From JADKCZ01 sp963786945 (GTDB lineage Bacteria; Myxococcota; Myxococcia; Myxococcales; Anaeromyxobacteraceae), in NCBI GenBank assembly GCA_963786945.1, contig CAWBAO010000001.1, forward strand, positions 310,001-374,000: a stretch of DNA of 64,000 nucleotides. The letters run 5' to 3'. The position numbers and the translations under genes were made by a program. Positions 1 through 8,900 of this stretch are shown here, in pieces (within the stretch, counting starts at the first letter, position 1; every line of letters starts with the position of its first letter). The notes below the pieces were generated by a model, which made no database searches, had not been told where the DNA came from, and saw only the letters and a program-made list of their open reading frames with translations.

Positions 1-719
1 GCGCCCCCGGGGCGACGCCGATGGCCGAGCCGCCGGCCGCGCCGCCCACCACGATCCCCATGGTCTGGGTGCCGTGGCCGCTGGCGTCGGCCGGGGTGGC
101 GTGCTGGCCGTAGGGATCGAACCAGCTGTTGCTCCCGCCGCGCCAGGAGCCCTGCAGGTCCGGGTGGGCCGCGTCGACGCCCGTGTCCAGGCCGGCGACG
201 ACGGCCCCCTCCCCGGTCAGGCCGGCGCCCCAGAGCGCCGGGGCGCCGATGGCGTCGAGGTTCCACTCGGCCGGCGCGGACGAGCCGGCCGGGGAGGCCG
301 GCGCCTCGACCACGGCGTCGAGCCTGACCTGCTGGACCCCGGGCAGGGCGGCCAGCCGCGCCACCTCGCCGGCCGGGACGGTGGCGGCCACCGCGCCTGC
401 GATCCAGAGCTCGCGCACGCCGCGCGCCCCGATGGCCCGCAGCTCGGCCAGGACGGGCGGGAGGTTCCTGGCCGACGCCTCCCGGAGGGCGCGCTCGCAG
501 CCGGCCGTCGCGGGTGCGCCGGTCACGGACGGCGAACCGGGCGGGGTCCAGCCGCTCCGCCAGCTGGACGATGACGTCCACCTCGTCACCCGGGGCGCGG
601 GCCGCCAGCTCCCGGGACAGGCCGGGCGCGATGGCGCCGGCGCGGGCGTGGAGCGGGGCGCCGCCCAGGATCGCCGCCAGGGCGAGGGCGCCGGCCGCCT
701 TCAGGGATGTCGCGTTCAT
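1..719 (-). CDS. Secreted subtilisin-like (S8) serine protease, N-terminal part, frameshifted
   Basis: This is the 5' part of an exported serine protease; the window edge removes the catalytic Ser region. The start ATG at 719 encodes a signal peptide (MNATSLKAAGALALAAILGG). A propeptide-like region (EVDVIVQLAERLDPARF) follows. The peptidase domain then shows the catalytic Asp motif VVAGLDTGVD (forward strand near 180-200) and the His motif GHGTQTMG (near 65-80). Between the signal/propeptide start and the rest, the frame shifts by one extra base near 490-497, at a CGAGCGCGCC stretch. Before and after it the protein reads sensibly, so an indel error is likely. The gene starts 14 bases after the stop of the upstream lipoprotein gene, in the same direction as the multicopper-oxidase genes, so it probably belongs to that run. 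Confidence 0.8.
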   Translation of the reverse strand, partial: MNATSLKAAGALALAAILGGAPLHARAGAIAPGLSRELAARAPGDEVDVIVQLAERLDPARFAVRDRRTRDGRLRARPPGGVGQEPPARPGRAAGHRGARRARALDRRRGGRHRPGRRGGAAGRPARGPAGQARRRGRGAGLPGRLVRAGRVEPRRHRRPGALGRRPDRGGGRRRRPGHGRRRGPPGPAGLLARREQQLVRSLRPARHPGRRQRPRHPDHGDRGGRRGRRLGHRRRPGG

Positions 720-732
720 GGTCCCTCCCCCT

Positions 733-1206
733 TCACTCGACCGTGAGGTCGGTCACCTTCGAGTCGCCCACCACCAGCGTCACGCGGTCGCCGGGGCGCA
801 GGTACTTGCCGGGGTTGGCGAAGAGGATGAAGTAGCTGTGGTCGGTGGCGACCTTGCCGTTGCGGGACGTCTGCCGCAGCGATCCGAGGATCGGCGTGTC
901 CGGGACGCCCAGCCTGGCGCCCCGCCCGTCCACCAGGAAGGGGCGCTTCCGGCCGTCGAGGAGTGGCGCCGCGCGGGCCGGGTCGACCACCCGGTACCGG
1001 AAGTCGAGGATGTAACCGGCGGCCGAGAGCCGCAGCGCCTCGGGCCGGATGCCGGAGGGCTCGGCGGCGAGGGACCTGGTGGGCTCGCGCACCTGCGGGG
1101 CCGCGCAGCCGGCCAGCGCCGCGGCCACGGCCAGTGCGGCGGCCAGGCCCCGGCCCGTCCTCCGGCCCGGCCTGCCCTGCTGCGCGCTTCCGTCGGTCCG
1201 GCTCAT
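733..1206 (-). CDS. Small exported lipoprotein in the multicopper oxidase locus
   Basis: This 157-residue protein has a lipoprotein signal peptide: a basic N-terminus, a hydrophobic run ALAVAAALAGC and a lipobox Cys (LAGC). The ATG at 1206 is chosen because GGAGGA lies six bases upstream; an in-frame upstream extension would spoil the signal peptide. The mature part includes DHSYFILFANPGKYLRPGDRVTLVVGDSKVTDLTVE at its end, described here only as a beta-rich segment containing LRPGDRVTLVVGD. I recognise no catalytic motif and cannot assign a family. It sits between the cupredoxin-like gene (stop 1295) and the protease gene (start 719), so it is probably co-transcribed. It may be an accessory envelope anchor for the secreted proteins around it, but that is inference. 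Confidence 0.75.
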   Translation of the reverse strand: MSRTDGSAQQGRPGRRTGRGLAAALAVAAALAGCAAPQVREPTRSLAAEPSGIRPEALRLSAAGYILDFRYRVVDPARAAPLLDGRKRPFLVDGRGARLGVPDTPILGSLRQTSRNGKVATDHSYFILFANPGKYLRPGDRVTLVVGDSKVTDLTVE

Positions 1207-1294
1207 CGCGTCCTCCTCCGGCGTCGCCCGCCTGCCGTCCGCACCAGGCCGCGGTGCCGGGCGCCCGCGAGGGGCCACCCGGCGCCGCGCCGGC

Positions 1295-3268
1295 TCACTG
1301 CACGTTGATCCGGACCGTCGCCTCGCTGGACAGCGCGTTGCGGGTGTCGCGGACCCGGTACTTCAGGGTGTCGGTCCCCCTGAAGTTGAGCCTGGGGACG
1401 TACGAGATGGTGCCGTTGGCGTTGACGGTGGCGGTCCCGCCCTGGTTCGGCCTGACGGTGATGACCACAGTGGACGGGGCGATGGCGTTGGCCGGATCGA
1501 GGACGGTGTCCGGATCCGAGTCGTTGGCCAGGACCGTCAGCGTCACCGTGCCGTAGGTGCCCGAGTTGGCGTTGGTCCGCCGCCTGGCGCTGAAGGTGTC
1601 GCCCACGGCCGTGGGCGGCCGGTTGGCCAGCACGCTCACCGTCGCCGTCGCCACGTTGCTGAGGGCGCCCGCCGGATCCCGCGCCTGGTAGGTGAAGCTC
1701 CGCGTGCCGGCGCTCCCCGTGGGGAAGGACCAGGTGAAGGAGCCGCTGGGGCTGCCGGTGAGCGTCCCGACCGACGCCGCGGAGTGGTTCACCGCCGTCA
1801 GCGGGCCGCCGTCGACGTCCGTGTCGTTGCCGAGCACGCCGGGCGCCGCCACCGAGAGGGTGCCGCCCTCGACCATGGTGTACGGGCCGTCGTTGCGGGC
1901 GACCGGCGGGCTGTTGGGCGCGGCCACCGCGACCGAGTAGGCCTGGGTGGCGAAGAGGCCGCCCGGGTCGGTCACGCGCACGGAGACCTGGAAGCTGCCG
2001 GTGGCCGAGGGCGTCCAGGCCACCAGGCCGGAGCCGGACATGGTCATTCCCAGGGGGAAGGTGTCGAGCGAGTAGGTGAGCGTGTCACCCGGGTTCGGAT
2101 CGGTGGCCGTCACCTGGTACGCGTAGGGGAGGCCCACCGTCCCGGTGAGCGGCGGCGCCGAGGTGATGATCGGGGCCGACGCGGCGCTGCCGGTGGTGAC
2201 GTCGACGAAGGAGATGAGCCCGCCGTCCGGTGCGCCGGCGTTGGTCACGTCCAGCTTCCGGTCGAGGATGGCGATCCGCGCGGTGGCGGCACCGGGGTTG
2301 TCCGCCGCCAGGATGGCGTCGGTGGTCTTGGCGGCGGCCAGCTGGATGGTGGCCTGGCGGCGCGGGTGATCCGGCCACGGATAGGGCTTCCCGTCCTCGG
2401 CGATGAGCTCGAGGTGCTGGCCGAGGGCCATCGGCACGTGGGTCCTGAGCCCGGCGTTGAGGAAGCGCAGCAGCGTCCGCGTGCCACCGGCCACGGTGGC
2501 GATGGGCGGCGCACCGGCCTGGTAGGGCGCCCCGTTCACCAGGAAGTACCTGGGATTGTAGTCGAAGGTGCTGGACGGCCCGGCCGCCGTGCCGTAGGTC
2601 CCCGAGGCGACCGCCTGGTGGAGGACCGGGTCGACCTCGGAGTAGAGGAGCGTCACGGCCTGGGCGTAGGTCACCCCCGCGTAGGCCTCGGCCGGCGTCG
2701 TCGCGGTGGCGTCGGCGGCGTTCCTGGTCACCGCGCCGTAGAGCCCCATCTGCACCTGGACCTGGGGGTGGGTGCCGCTCTCGTAGAGGTAGGTCCCCGG
2801 CTGCAGGGTGGGCCAGTCGTACGTGGCGGTGCCGGCCAGGGCCCCGGCCTCGTGCGTGAAGGACCTGACCCTGGCCGTCAGGTTGCCGGGTGGACGGGAT
2901 CCCGAGTAGGTGGCGCTGCCGTCGGGCTCCGCCCAGACCGGCGTCATGGCGGTGACCTGGCCGGGGATGACCAGCGAGGTCGGCTCGGGCAGGGTGTTCT
3001 GCAGGTGGACCGTCAGCCCGGCGTCGGCCGCCGGGACCACCAGCGCCGGGCCCGGTGCGGTCGGCGTGCCGCAGGCGGTGAAGTCGGCCCCGCAGGTGGC
3101 GTAGCCCCACATCGCGATGGGAGCCCCGCCGCCCGGCGGCGTGAAGCTGGCGACGCCGGCCCGGAGCCAGACCTCCGCGGCCCGCGCCTCGATGGTCCCC
3201 ACCGCGAGGGTGGCGATCGCGACCAGCAGCCTGGTGCCCAGCCCCTGAACGTGTCTCGTGCTCGTCAT
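1295..3268 (-). CDS. Cupredoxin-fold (degenerate multicopper oxidase) protein with Ig/cadherin-like repeats
   Basis: This is a 657-residue exported protein. Residues 1-30 are a signal peptide. Residues ~32-365 align by pattern with the two neighbouring multicopper-oxidase-like proteins; compare PGTYLYESGTHPQVQVQMG here with the equivalent segment downstream. The copper-binding HxH pairs and the type-1 Cys are absent, so copper oxidase activity is unlikely. Residues ~373-457 resemble a He_PIG Ig-like domain (PAYQV-type beta sandwich). Residues ~460-657 hold two cadherin/VCBS-like domains (DGPYTMVEGGTLSV, VLANDSDPD). The ATG at 3268 is preceded by GGAGGG. Its stop lies 88 bases from the lipoprotein start, and its start lies 16 bases from the upstream oxidase gene. 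A structural or adhesive partner of the oxidases is the likely role. Confidence 0.8.
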   Translation of the reverse strand: MTSTRHVQGLGTRLLVAIATLAVGTIEARAAEVWLRAGVASFTPPGGGAPIAMWGYATCGADFTACGTPTAPGPALVVPAADAGLTVHLQNTLPEPTSLVIPGQVTAMTPVWAEPDGSATYSGSRPPGNLTARVRSFTHEAGALAGTATYDWPTLQPGTYLYESGTHPQVQVQMGLYGAVTRNAADATATTPAEAYAGVTYAQAVTLLYSEVDPVLHQAVASGTYGTAAGPSSTFDYNPRYFLVNGAPYQAGAPPIATVAGGTRTLLRFLNAGLRTHVPMALGQHLELIAEDGKPYPWPDHPRRQATIQLAAAKTTDAILAADNPGAATARIAILDRKLDVTNAGAPDGGLISFVDVTTGSAASAPIITSAPPLTGTVGLPYAYQVTATDPNPGDTLTYSLDTFPLGMTMSGSGLVAWTPSATGSFQVSVRVTDPGGLFATQAYSVAVAAPNSPPVARNDGPYTMVEGGTLSVAAPGVLGNDTDVDGGPLTAVNHSAASVGTLTGSPSGSFTWSFPTGSAGTRSFTYQARDPAGALSNVATATVSVLANRPPTAVGDTFSARRRTNANSGTYGTVTLTVLANDSDPDTVLDPANAIAPSTVVITVRPNQGGTATVNANGTISYVPRLNFRGTDTLKYRVRDTRNALSSEATVRINVQ

Positions 3269-3284
3269 GGTCGTGCCCTCCGCC

Positions 3285-4601
3285 TCAGGGGATGGTGACC
3301 CACGGCGCCTCGATGACGAGCATCGTCATCATGCCGCCGGGGAAGATGTCGTCGGTGGTCACTTCCTTCTCGTTGTGGGAGTGCCACATGTGGAAGTGAC
3401 CGGCCTGCTCGTTGAGCATCGGGGTGCCGGGGGGCAGCGTCCCGAAGCTGCCCAGGTACGGCGAGCCCGAGTAGTAGGGGCCGAAGCTCAGGTCGAGCGA
3501 CCCGGGGATGATCACGGGGATGCTCTTGTAGTGGTCCGGGCAGTACTCGTGGGTGGAGGCGTCGAAGTCCGTCCCGGGCGCCGGCGAGCAGCCGTGCGGG
3601 TGGACGTCGGCGGTGCCGTAGACGTCCCAGCCCAGCTCCGCGCCGGTCCACTCGAAGATGAGATCCATGGTCTGGCCCGGCACCGAGTTGACGGTGAAGT
3701 CGGCGGTCGCCAGGTCGGGCGCCAGGGTCGGGTCGGCCGGGTTGGTGGACAGGACCCGCCCGTCCCGGGCGATGGCCAGGGCGTGGTTGCCGTGGTGGTG
3801 GAAGGGGTGGAGGTCGCGGCCGGCACCGATCATCCGCATGAGCAGCCGCTCTCCCGGGTGCATGCGCGGCAGGCTCCCGTACGGCTGCGTCGGCAGCCAG
3901 GGCACCCCCGAGTCCTGCATGGTGTCCACGGCGTTGCGGCCGTTGATGAACCAGAGGGTGGGCCGGAAGGAGGTGGTGTCGACCGCCACCGGCTGCCCCG
4001 CCATCACCAGGTCGTAGACCCGGGCGTGGATGGCCGGATCCATCTCGGAGAGCAGGAACAGGTACTCCCGGTCGAACTGGGTGCCGGGCTGCGGGTAGGC
4101 CCGCCCGGCCGCCGCCGGCCGGACGATGAGCGCGCCCACCAGCCCCATGTCCACCTGCAGCGCCGGGTTGGTGCCGCTGTGGTACAGGTACGTGCCCGCC
4201 TGGGACGCCACGAAGCTGTAGGTCACGGCGCTGCCGCCGGGCTGGGCCTCCTGCGTGAGCGTCCCCGCCACGCCGCCGCTCGCCGCCACCCCCTGCTGGC
4301 CCGGGAAGACGATGGAGACCGGCACCGGCAGCTGGTTCTGGAGCGTGATGGTGATGGTGGCGCCCTGCTGCACGATGAGCGTCGGGCCGGGGTACTGCAT
4401 CCGGCCGGTGCCGTTGGCGTAGCCCCAGGCGTAGTGGCTGTTGCCGTCGGCGGTGCTGACGATGTCCTGCCTGGCGGTGAGGGTGAAGCTGGTCCCGCTC
4501 AGCCCCTCGACGGTCGCGCCCGCGGCCCCGGCTCCCGCCAGGAGCAGCGCCACCACCGCAGCCCGGAGCCCCGGCCCCGGAGACTTCTTGATCGTAGCCA
4601 T
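3285..4601 (-). CDS. Multicopper oxidase-like protein with only the second-domain copper ligands
   Basis: This 438-residue exported cupredoxin protein has a signal peptide at residues 1-29. Its second half has canonical ligand motifs: HPFHHHG at 265-271 (H265, H268, H270) and HFHMWHSH at 402-409 (H407, H409), followed by a GGMM turn. The residue that should be the type-1 Cys is Ser408. The first half has lost its ligands: the expected HxHG site reads IVFPGQ (98-102), and the segment at 138-155 keeps only His141. It can therefore supply half of a trinuclear copper site but no type-1 copper. It lies between a gene with the opposite ligand set (4641-5846) and a ligand-free homologue (1295-3268), 16 and 39 bases away. 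Enzyme substrate is unknown. Confidence 0.85.
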   Translation of the reverse strand: MATIKKSPGPGLRAAVVALLLAGAGAAGATVEGLSGTSFTLTARQDIVSTADGNSHYAWGYANGTGRMQYPGPTLIVQQGATITITLQNQLPVPVSIVFPGQQGVAASGGVAGTLTQEAQPGGSAVTYSFVASQAGTYLYHSGTNPALQVDMGLVGALIVRPAAAGRAYPQPGTQFDREYLFLLSEMDPAIHARVYDLVMAGQPVAVDTTSFRPTLWFINGRNAVDTMQDSGVPWLPTQPYGSLPRMHPGERLLMRMIGAGRDLHPFHHHGNHALAIARDGRVLSTNPADPTLAPDLATADFTVNSVPGQTMDLIFEWTGAELGWDVYGTADVHPHGCSPAPGTDFDASTHEYCPDHYKSIPVIIPGSLDLSFGPYYSGSPYLGSFGTLPPGTPMLNEQAGHFHMWHSHNEKEVTTDDIFPGGMMTMLVIEAPWVTIP

Positions 4602-4640
4602 GTCCCGTCTCCTTGCGCGCTCGCGCTGGTCGGCGTCGGG

Positions 4641-5846
4641 CTAGGGGGCGGTGATGACGATCTCCGTCATCATCCCGCCGTAGTCCTGGTCGAAGTTGCT
4701 GAGGAAGTTGAGGTTGGTCGTGTAGAGGAAGTAGGTCCCGGCCGGGACCGCCCTGGTGTCGATCAGCACCTCGGTCGACTCGCCGCCGCCCAGCGTGACC
4801 GAGGTGGTGTCCACGTAGACCAGCTTCCCGTCCGGGCCGCGCAGCTGGCGCGCGCCGCGCCCGACCACCTGCATGGGCAGCCCCAGCGCCGTCACGGTGT
4901 AGTGGTTGGTGACGTTCAGGTTGGAGAGCCGCAGCAGCAGCCGTTGCCCCTGGACGGCCGTCACCAGCGAGGTGACCGGCTGCGACGGCTGGAAGCCGTT
5001 CTCCTCGGGCGGCGGCAGCGGATCGGGGTTGACGGTGTCCGGGTAGCCTCGCCCGTTGATGAGCGCGTAGGTGTCGCGCATGTTGGCGAAGGGCAGCGGC
5101 TGGATGCCGAGGTGCAGCTCGTGGAAGACGTGGTCCATCGACCCGAGCTGCAGGGCGGCCTCCCGCTCGAAGCCGGTCGACCCGTCGCCGTCGTTGTAGA
5201 CGAACTGGCTGTAGGTCTTGCCGTCCCAGGTGTGCGGGGTCCCGTCCTGGCCCGGGCGCACGAAGAGGTTGCCGAGCATCCCCATCTGCATGTGCTCGGT
5301 CGCCTCCTGGTGGCAGTGGTACATGTACGTGCCGGGCTTGGGGTGGTGGTAGAAGTAGGTGACCGACGAGCCCATGTTCACGCCGAAGGAGCCCTCGGGC
5401 ATGCCGTCGAAGACCGGCGCCGCGTTCTCCTTGCCGTGGAAGTGGACGGTGTGCGGGTCGAAGAGGTCGGGCCGCAGCGTCATCCCCACGTTGGACAGCG
5501 TCAGGTAGAAGTCCTCGTCCTCCCTGAGCTCGATGGTCGGGGCCGCGAAGTTGGCGGCGGTCGTGTCCATCGTCAGGGCGGCGGCCGGCGTCCCGGTGAC
5601 GTCGTTGAAGCCGAAGGTGTAGAGGACCCGCCCGTCGGCCATGCGGACGAAGCCGTCGCCGGCGGTGAGGTGCTTGCAGTGGATGCCCGGCGCGGGAGCG
5701 TCGGGCACGGCGTCCTGGTCGAGATCCAGGTTGGCGCCGGTCGGGCCGCACTGCACCCAGAAGGTCGCCCGCGCCGGCGCGGCCGCCCCCACCGCGACGC
5801 CCAGCGCCGCCACCAGCATCAGCTTGCGAGAAGTCCTGGCGTTCAT
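4641..5846 (-). CDS. Multicopper oxidase-like protein with type-1 site and first-domain copper ligands only
   Basis: This is a 401-residue exported protein. The ATG at 5846 has GGAGG five bases upstream and gives a clean signal peptide (MLVAALGVAVGAAAPARA). Domain 1 contains PHTVHFHG (H132, H135, H137) and YHCHQEATEHMQMGM (H177, C178, H179, H185, M190). That is a full type-1 copper set plus two HxH pairs for a trinuclear site. Domain 2 keeps the fold, with a closing GGMMTEIV turn at 390-397. It lacks HxH pairs: NHYTVTALG replaces HPxHxHG, and the strand at 372-380 has none. In family terms it resembles a type-C two-domain oxidase that has lost half of its cluster. The downstream neighbour has exactly the missing half. 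Confidence 0.87.
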   Translation of the reverse strand: MNARTSRKLMLVAALGVAVGAAAPARATFWVQCGPTGANLDLDQDAVPDAPAPGIHCKHLTAGDGFVRMADGRVLYTFGFNDVTGTPAAALTMDTTAANFAAPTIELREDEDFYLTLSNVGMTLRPDLFDPHTVHFHGKENAAPVFDGMPEGSFGVNMGSSVTYFYHHPKPGTYMYHCHQEATEHMQMGMLGNLFVRPGQDGTPHTWDGKTYSQFVYNDGDGSTGFEREAALQLGSMDHVFHELHLGIQPLPFANMRDTYALINGRGYPDTVNPDPLPPPEENGFQPSQPVTSLVTAVQGQRLLLRLSNLNVTNHYTVTALGLPMQVVGRGARQLRGPDGKLVYVDTTSVTLGGGESTEVLIDTRAVPAGTYFLYTTNLNFLSNFDQDYGGMMTEIVITAP

Positions 5847-5913
5847 GTTGCCTCCGTCCTTCCGGTCCCCGCCGGGCTCGCGCCCGGCGGGGGGATGGCA
5901 TGGCACGGCTCCG

Positions 5914-8900
5914 TCACGGGCTGCCGTACTCGTCCGCTCCGATGTCGTTGGGGTTCGCTCGTGCTGTTCGTCTCTGGTCCTCGCCGAAGAAGTCGGTGGT
6001 GGACGCGCCGGCGTTGATGCCGCTGTTCCGCGGGGTGGTGCCGGGGACCGTCGCGGTGCTCGGGGTCCCCGCGCCGGTGAGGTGGGAGTCCACGTAGGCC
6101 GGGCACCCGGTCACGGTGCAGTTCCACTGCGTGAGCGGGCCGTAGCGGACCTCGATGAAGTTGCCGCCCTCGTCCACCGTGGCCGCGGTCTGGATGGTGG
6201 TGGTGATCCCCGGGACGATGATCGACTGCTGCCGGTTCTCGTTCGGGTGGACCCTGACCAGCCGCGCGTTGGAGAGGGCCAGGTTGCGGGTGGCGGTGAA
6301 GGGTCCGTAGCCGGCCGTGGTGGAGACGTTGGCCGTCTGCGAGAGCACGCAGCCGCGCGGGCTCAGCTTGGAGACCCCCGCGCCCACGTACTGGCCGTCG
6401 AAGGTCCCCTGGTTGGCGGTGTCGAGGACCGCCAGGTCCCGGTAGACCGGGTTGGTGCCGGCCGGCGTGTTGGAGCCCGGGTCGAAGAGGCCGTAGACGG
6501 GCTGGCCGGTGACCGGGTCGAGCTGGCTCTCGTCGACCTTCCAGTAGAAGGACCGGTTGTGCCAGACGATGTTGTCGAGCAGCGTCGGGTTCGAGAACGG
6601 GACGTTCTTGATGGCCCGCACGTTGGCGTTGCCGGTGCCGATGGCCGCCTGGAGCGCGGCGCTGGTCGCGTGGGAGACCAGGCCGGCCGGCTGCGGGTCG
6701 GACGTGCCCGGGACCGAGAAGCTCTGCTGGTTGGTCGCGGTGCTGTCGTTGTTGGCGATGGTGTTGTTGACGACGCTCGCGGTGAGCGCGTCCTGGATCG
6801 AGACCCCGCCCGCGGCGTACCCGGCCACGTTGTTGACGATGATGTTGTTCACCAGGGCGACCTGGAACCACTGGCTGGGCTGGTTCGGCCGGCGGCTCAC
6901 GTCGAGGCCGTTCACCCGCGCCAGCCGCACGCCGCCGCCCTCGCCCGCCCCGGAGTTGTTCCCCTGGATCAGGTTGGCGGAGATGGCGACCGACCCGCTC
7001 CCGGCCGAGAGCGGCCCGAACAGGGCCAGGGCCGGCTCGCCCCCGACGAAGATGCCGCCGCCGGTGACGTTGGCGCTCTGGTTGAACGTCTGGTTGAAGA
7101 TGATGGTGTTTCCGGCGATGGTGCCGCCGTCGGAGAGGCCGAGGTGGCCGATGCCGCCGCCGTCGGCCATCGAGAAGTTGCCGCAGACGTGGTTGTCGCG
7201 GACGGCGTAGCCGGTCGAGCCGTTGCCGAGCGTGATCCCGCCGCCGGCGCCGGCCTCGGTGCTGCCGTTCTCGGACACCCAGTTGTACCGGACGTCCACG
7301 TTGGGGTTGCCGGAGTCGGTGTAGCCGCCGTAGGTGGCGTTGGTCTCGTCCAGCAGGTCGGTGTGGCCGATGCGGACGCCGCCGCCGTAGGTCCCGTAGT
7401 TGCCGACCAGGCGGTTGTTGGTCACCAGGAGGCGGCTGGCGTAGCCGCTCGCCAGGATGCCGCCGCCGGCGTCGGCGCCCGTGATGGTGAGGCCGTCGAT
7501 GCGGGCGCGGCCGCCCTGGTCGAAGCGGTGGGCGCGGGGCGAGGGCAGGTCGGGGTTGGCGCCCACCACCAGCACGCCCGGCCCCTCCTCGGCGCCGAAG
7601 AGCAGCGGCTCGTTGTTGGAGATGTTGGCCCCCAGCGCCTGGCCCGGCAGCAGGTCGAAGGTCCGGTTCGGCCCCGGAGATCACCGGGCAGGCCCCGGTG
7701 TCTGGATCGGGCGTGGTGCAGGCCGGCTGCTGGGCGTCGATCTTCCGCGCCAGGAGCGACCGCCAGGCCTTGAGGCCGTTGGAGCTGAACTTGGCGGCGT
7801 TGATGACGGTCGAGGGGGCGCCCCAGCCCTGGAGGCGGACCCGCTTGTCCATGATGAGGTACTCGTTGTAGGTGCCCGGGGCGACCAGGATCAGGTCGCC
7901 GTCGAGGGTGTTGGGGTCGTCGATGGCCGCCTGGATGCTCTGGCCCGGCGCCACCAGGATCGGTGCGCGGCTGCCGGCGGCGGCGACCGTGACGGTGACG
8001 CCCACCGGGCTGGCCCGGCCGCCCTGGGCGGTGGCGCGCTGGACCATCAGCTGGCCTGGACCGAGGTCCGTGCCGTTCGGGACCCGGGCGACGATGAGGT
8101 CGTCGCTCCAGGAACTGGATGGGGAGGGCCGTGCCGCCGAGGCGCACGGCGGCGCCGGCGCCGCCGCTGCCGAAGCCGTAGTTGCGCGGGATGGTGGGCG
8201 TCGAGCCGGCGACCGCCGGGTTGTAGTACGGGTTGCGCACCTGGACGGTCCCGGCCGAGACGATCGTGAGCCTGGGCGCCGGATCGTTCTGAGGGGGGGT
8301 GGTGTCGACCGTGACGTACGGCCCGTTGAAGGAGGCGCCGCCGGCGCTGCGCCCCTCGACGCTGTAGATGACCGGCGTGCCGTCCTCGAGCTCGCAGTCC
8401 ACCGGGTTCTGGCCCGGACCCGCGAAGGCGGCCACCGGGACCACCGGCGTGTCGAGGTAGGTGGTCTTCCCCGGCAGGTACTGGAGCGTGTAGCAGAACT
8501 GGCTGTACTGCCGGTCGAAGTGCGGGTCGATGACCATCACCGGCTGGCCCGTCACCGGGTCGAGCGCACCGGACGGATCGGGGATCGGCCCCGGCGAGTT
8601 CATGCAGGAGACGACCATGTTGGGCGAGACGCCCGACGGGAACGGCGGGTTGATGGTGAAGGTGGAGGGGGTGAGGAAGTTGTAGCTGCCCCACTGGTCG
8701 GAGTAGACGCGGCTCAGCTCCCGGCCGGTCCAGTCCCGGACCGAGATGGGCAGCCAGGGCAGCGCGTGCTTCTCGCCGAAGGTCGGGGCGTTCGGGTCGA
8801 ACTCGCTGGAGAGGTCGTCCAGGATGAAGCCGACGCCGTGGCCGGCCACCGGGACGTCGGTGAAGAGGTGGAAGTCGGGCGCCGGATTCTGGCCGGAGCG

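Noticed and set aside
1295..5846. Multiheme cytochrome or extracellular electron conduit in the cupredoxin locus
   Set aside because: No CxxCH motif occurs in any protein of the locus; the YHCH sequence is a copper-ligand motif.
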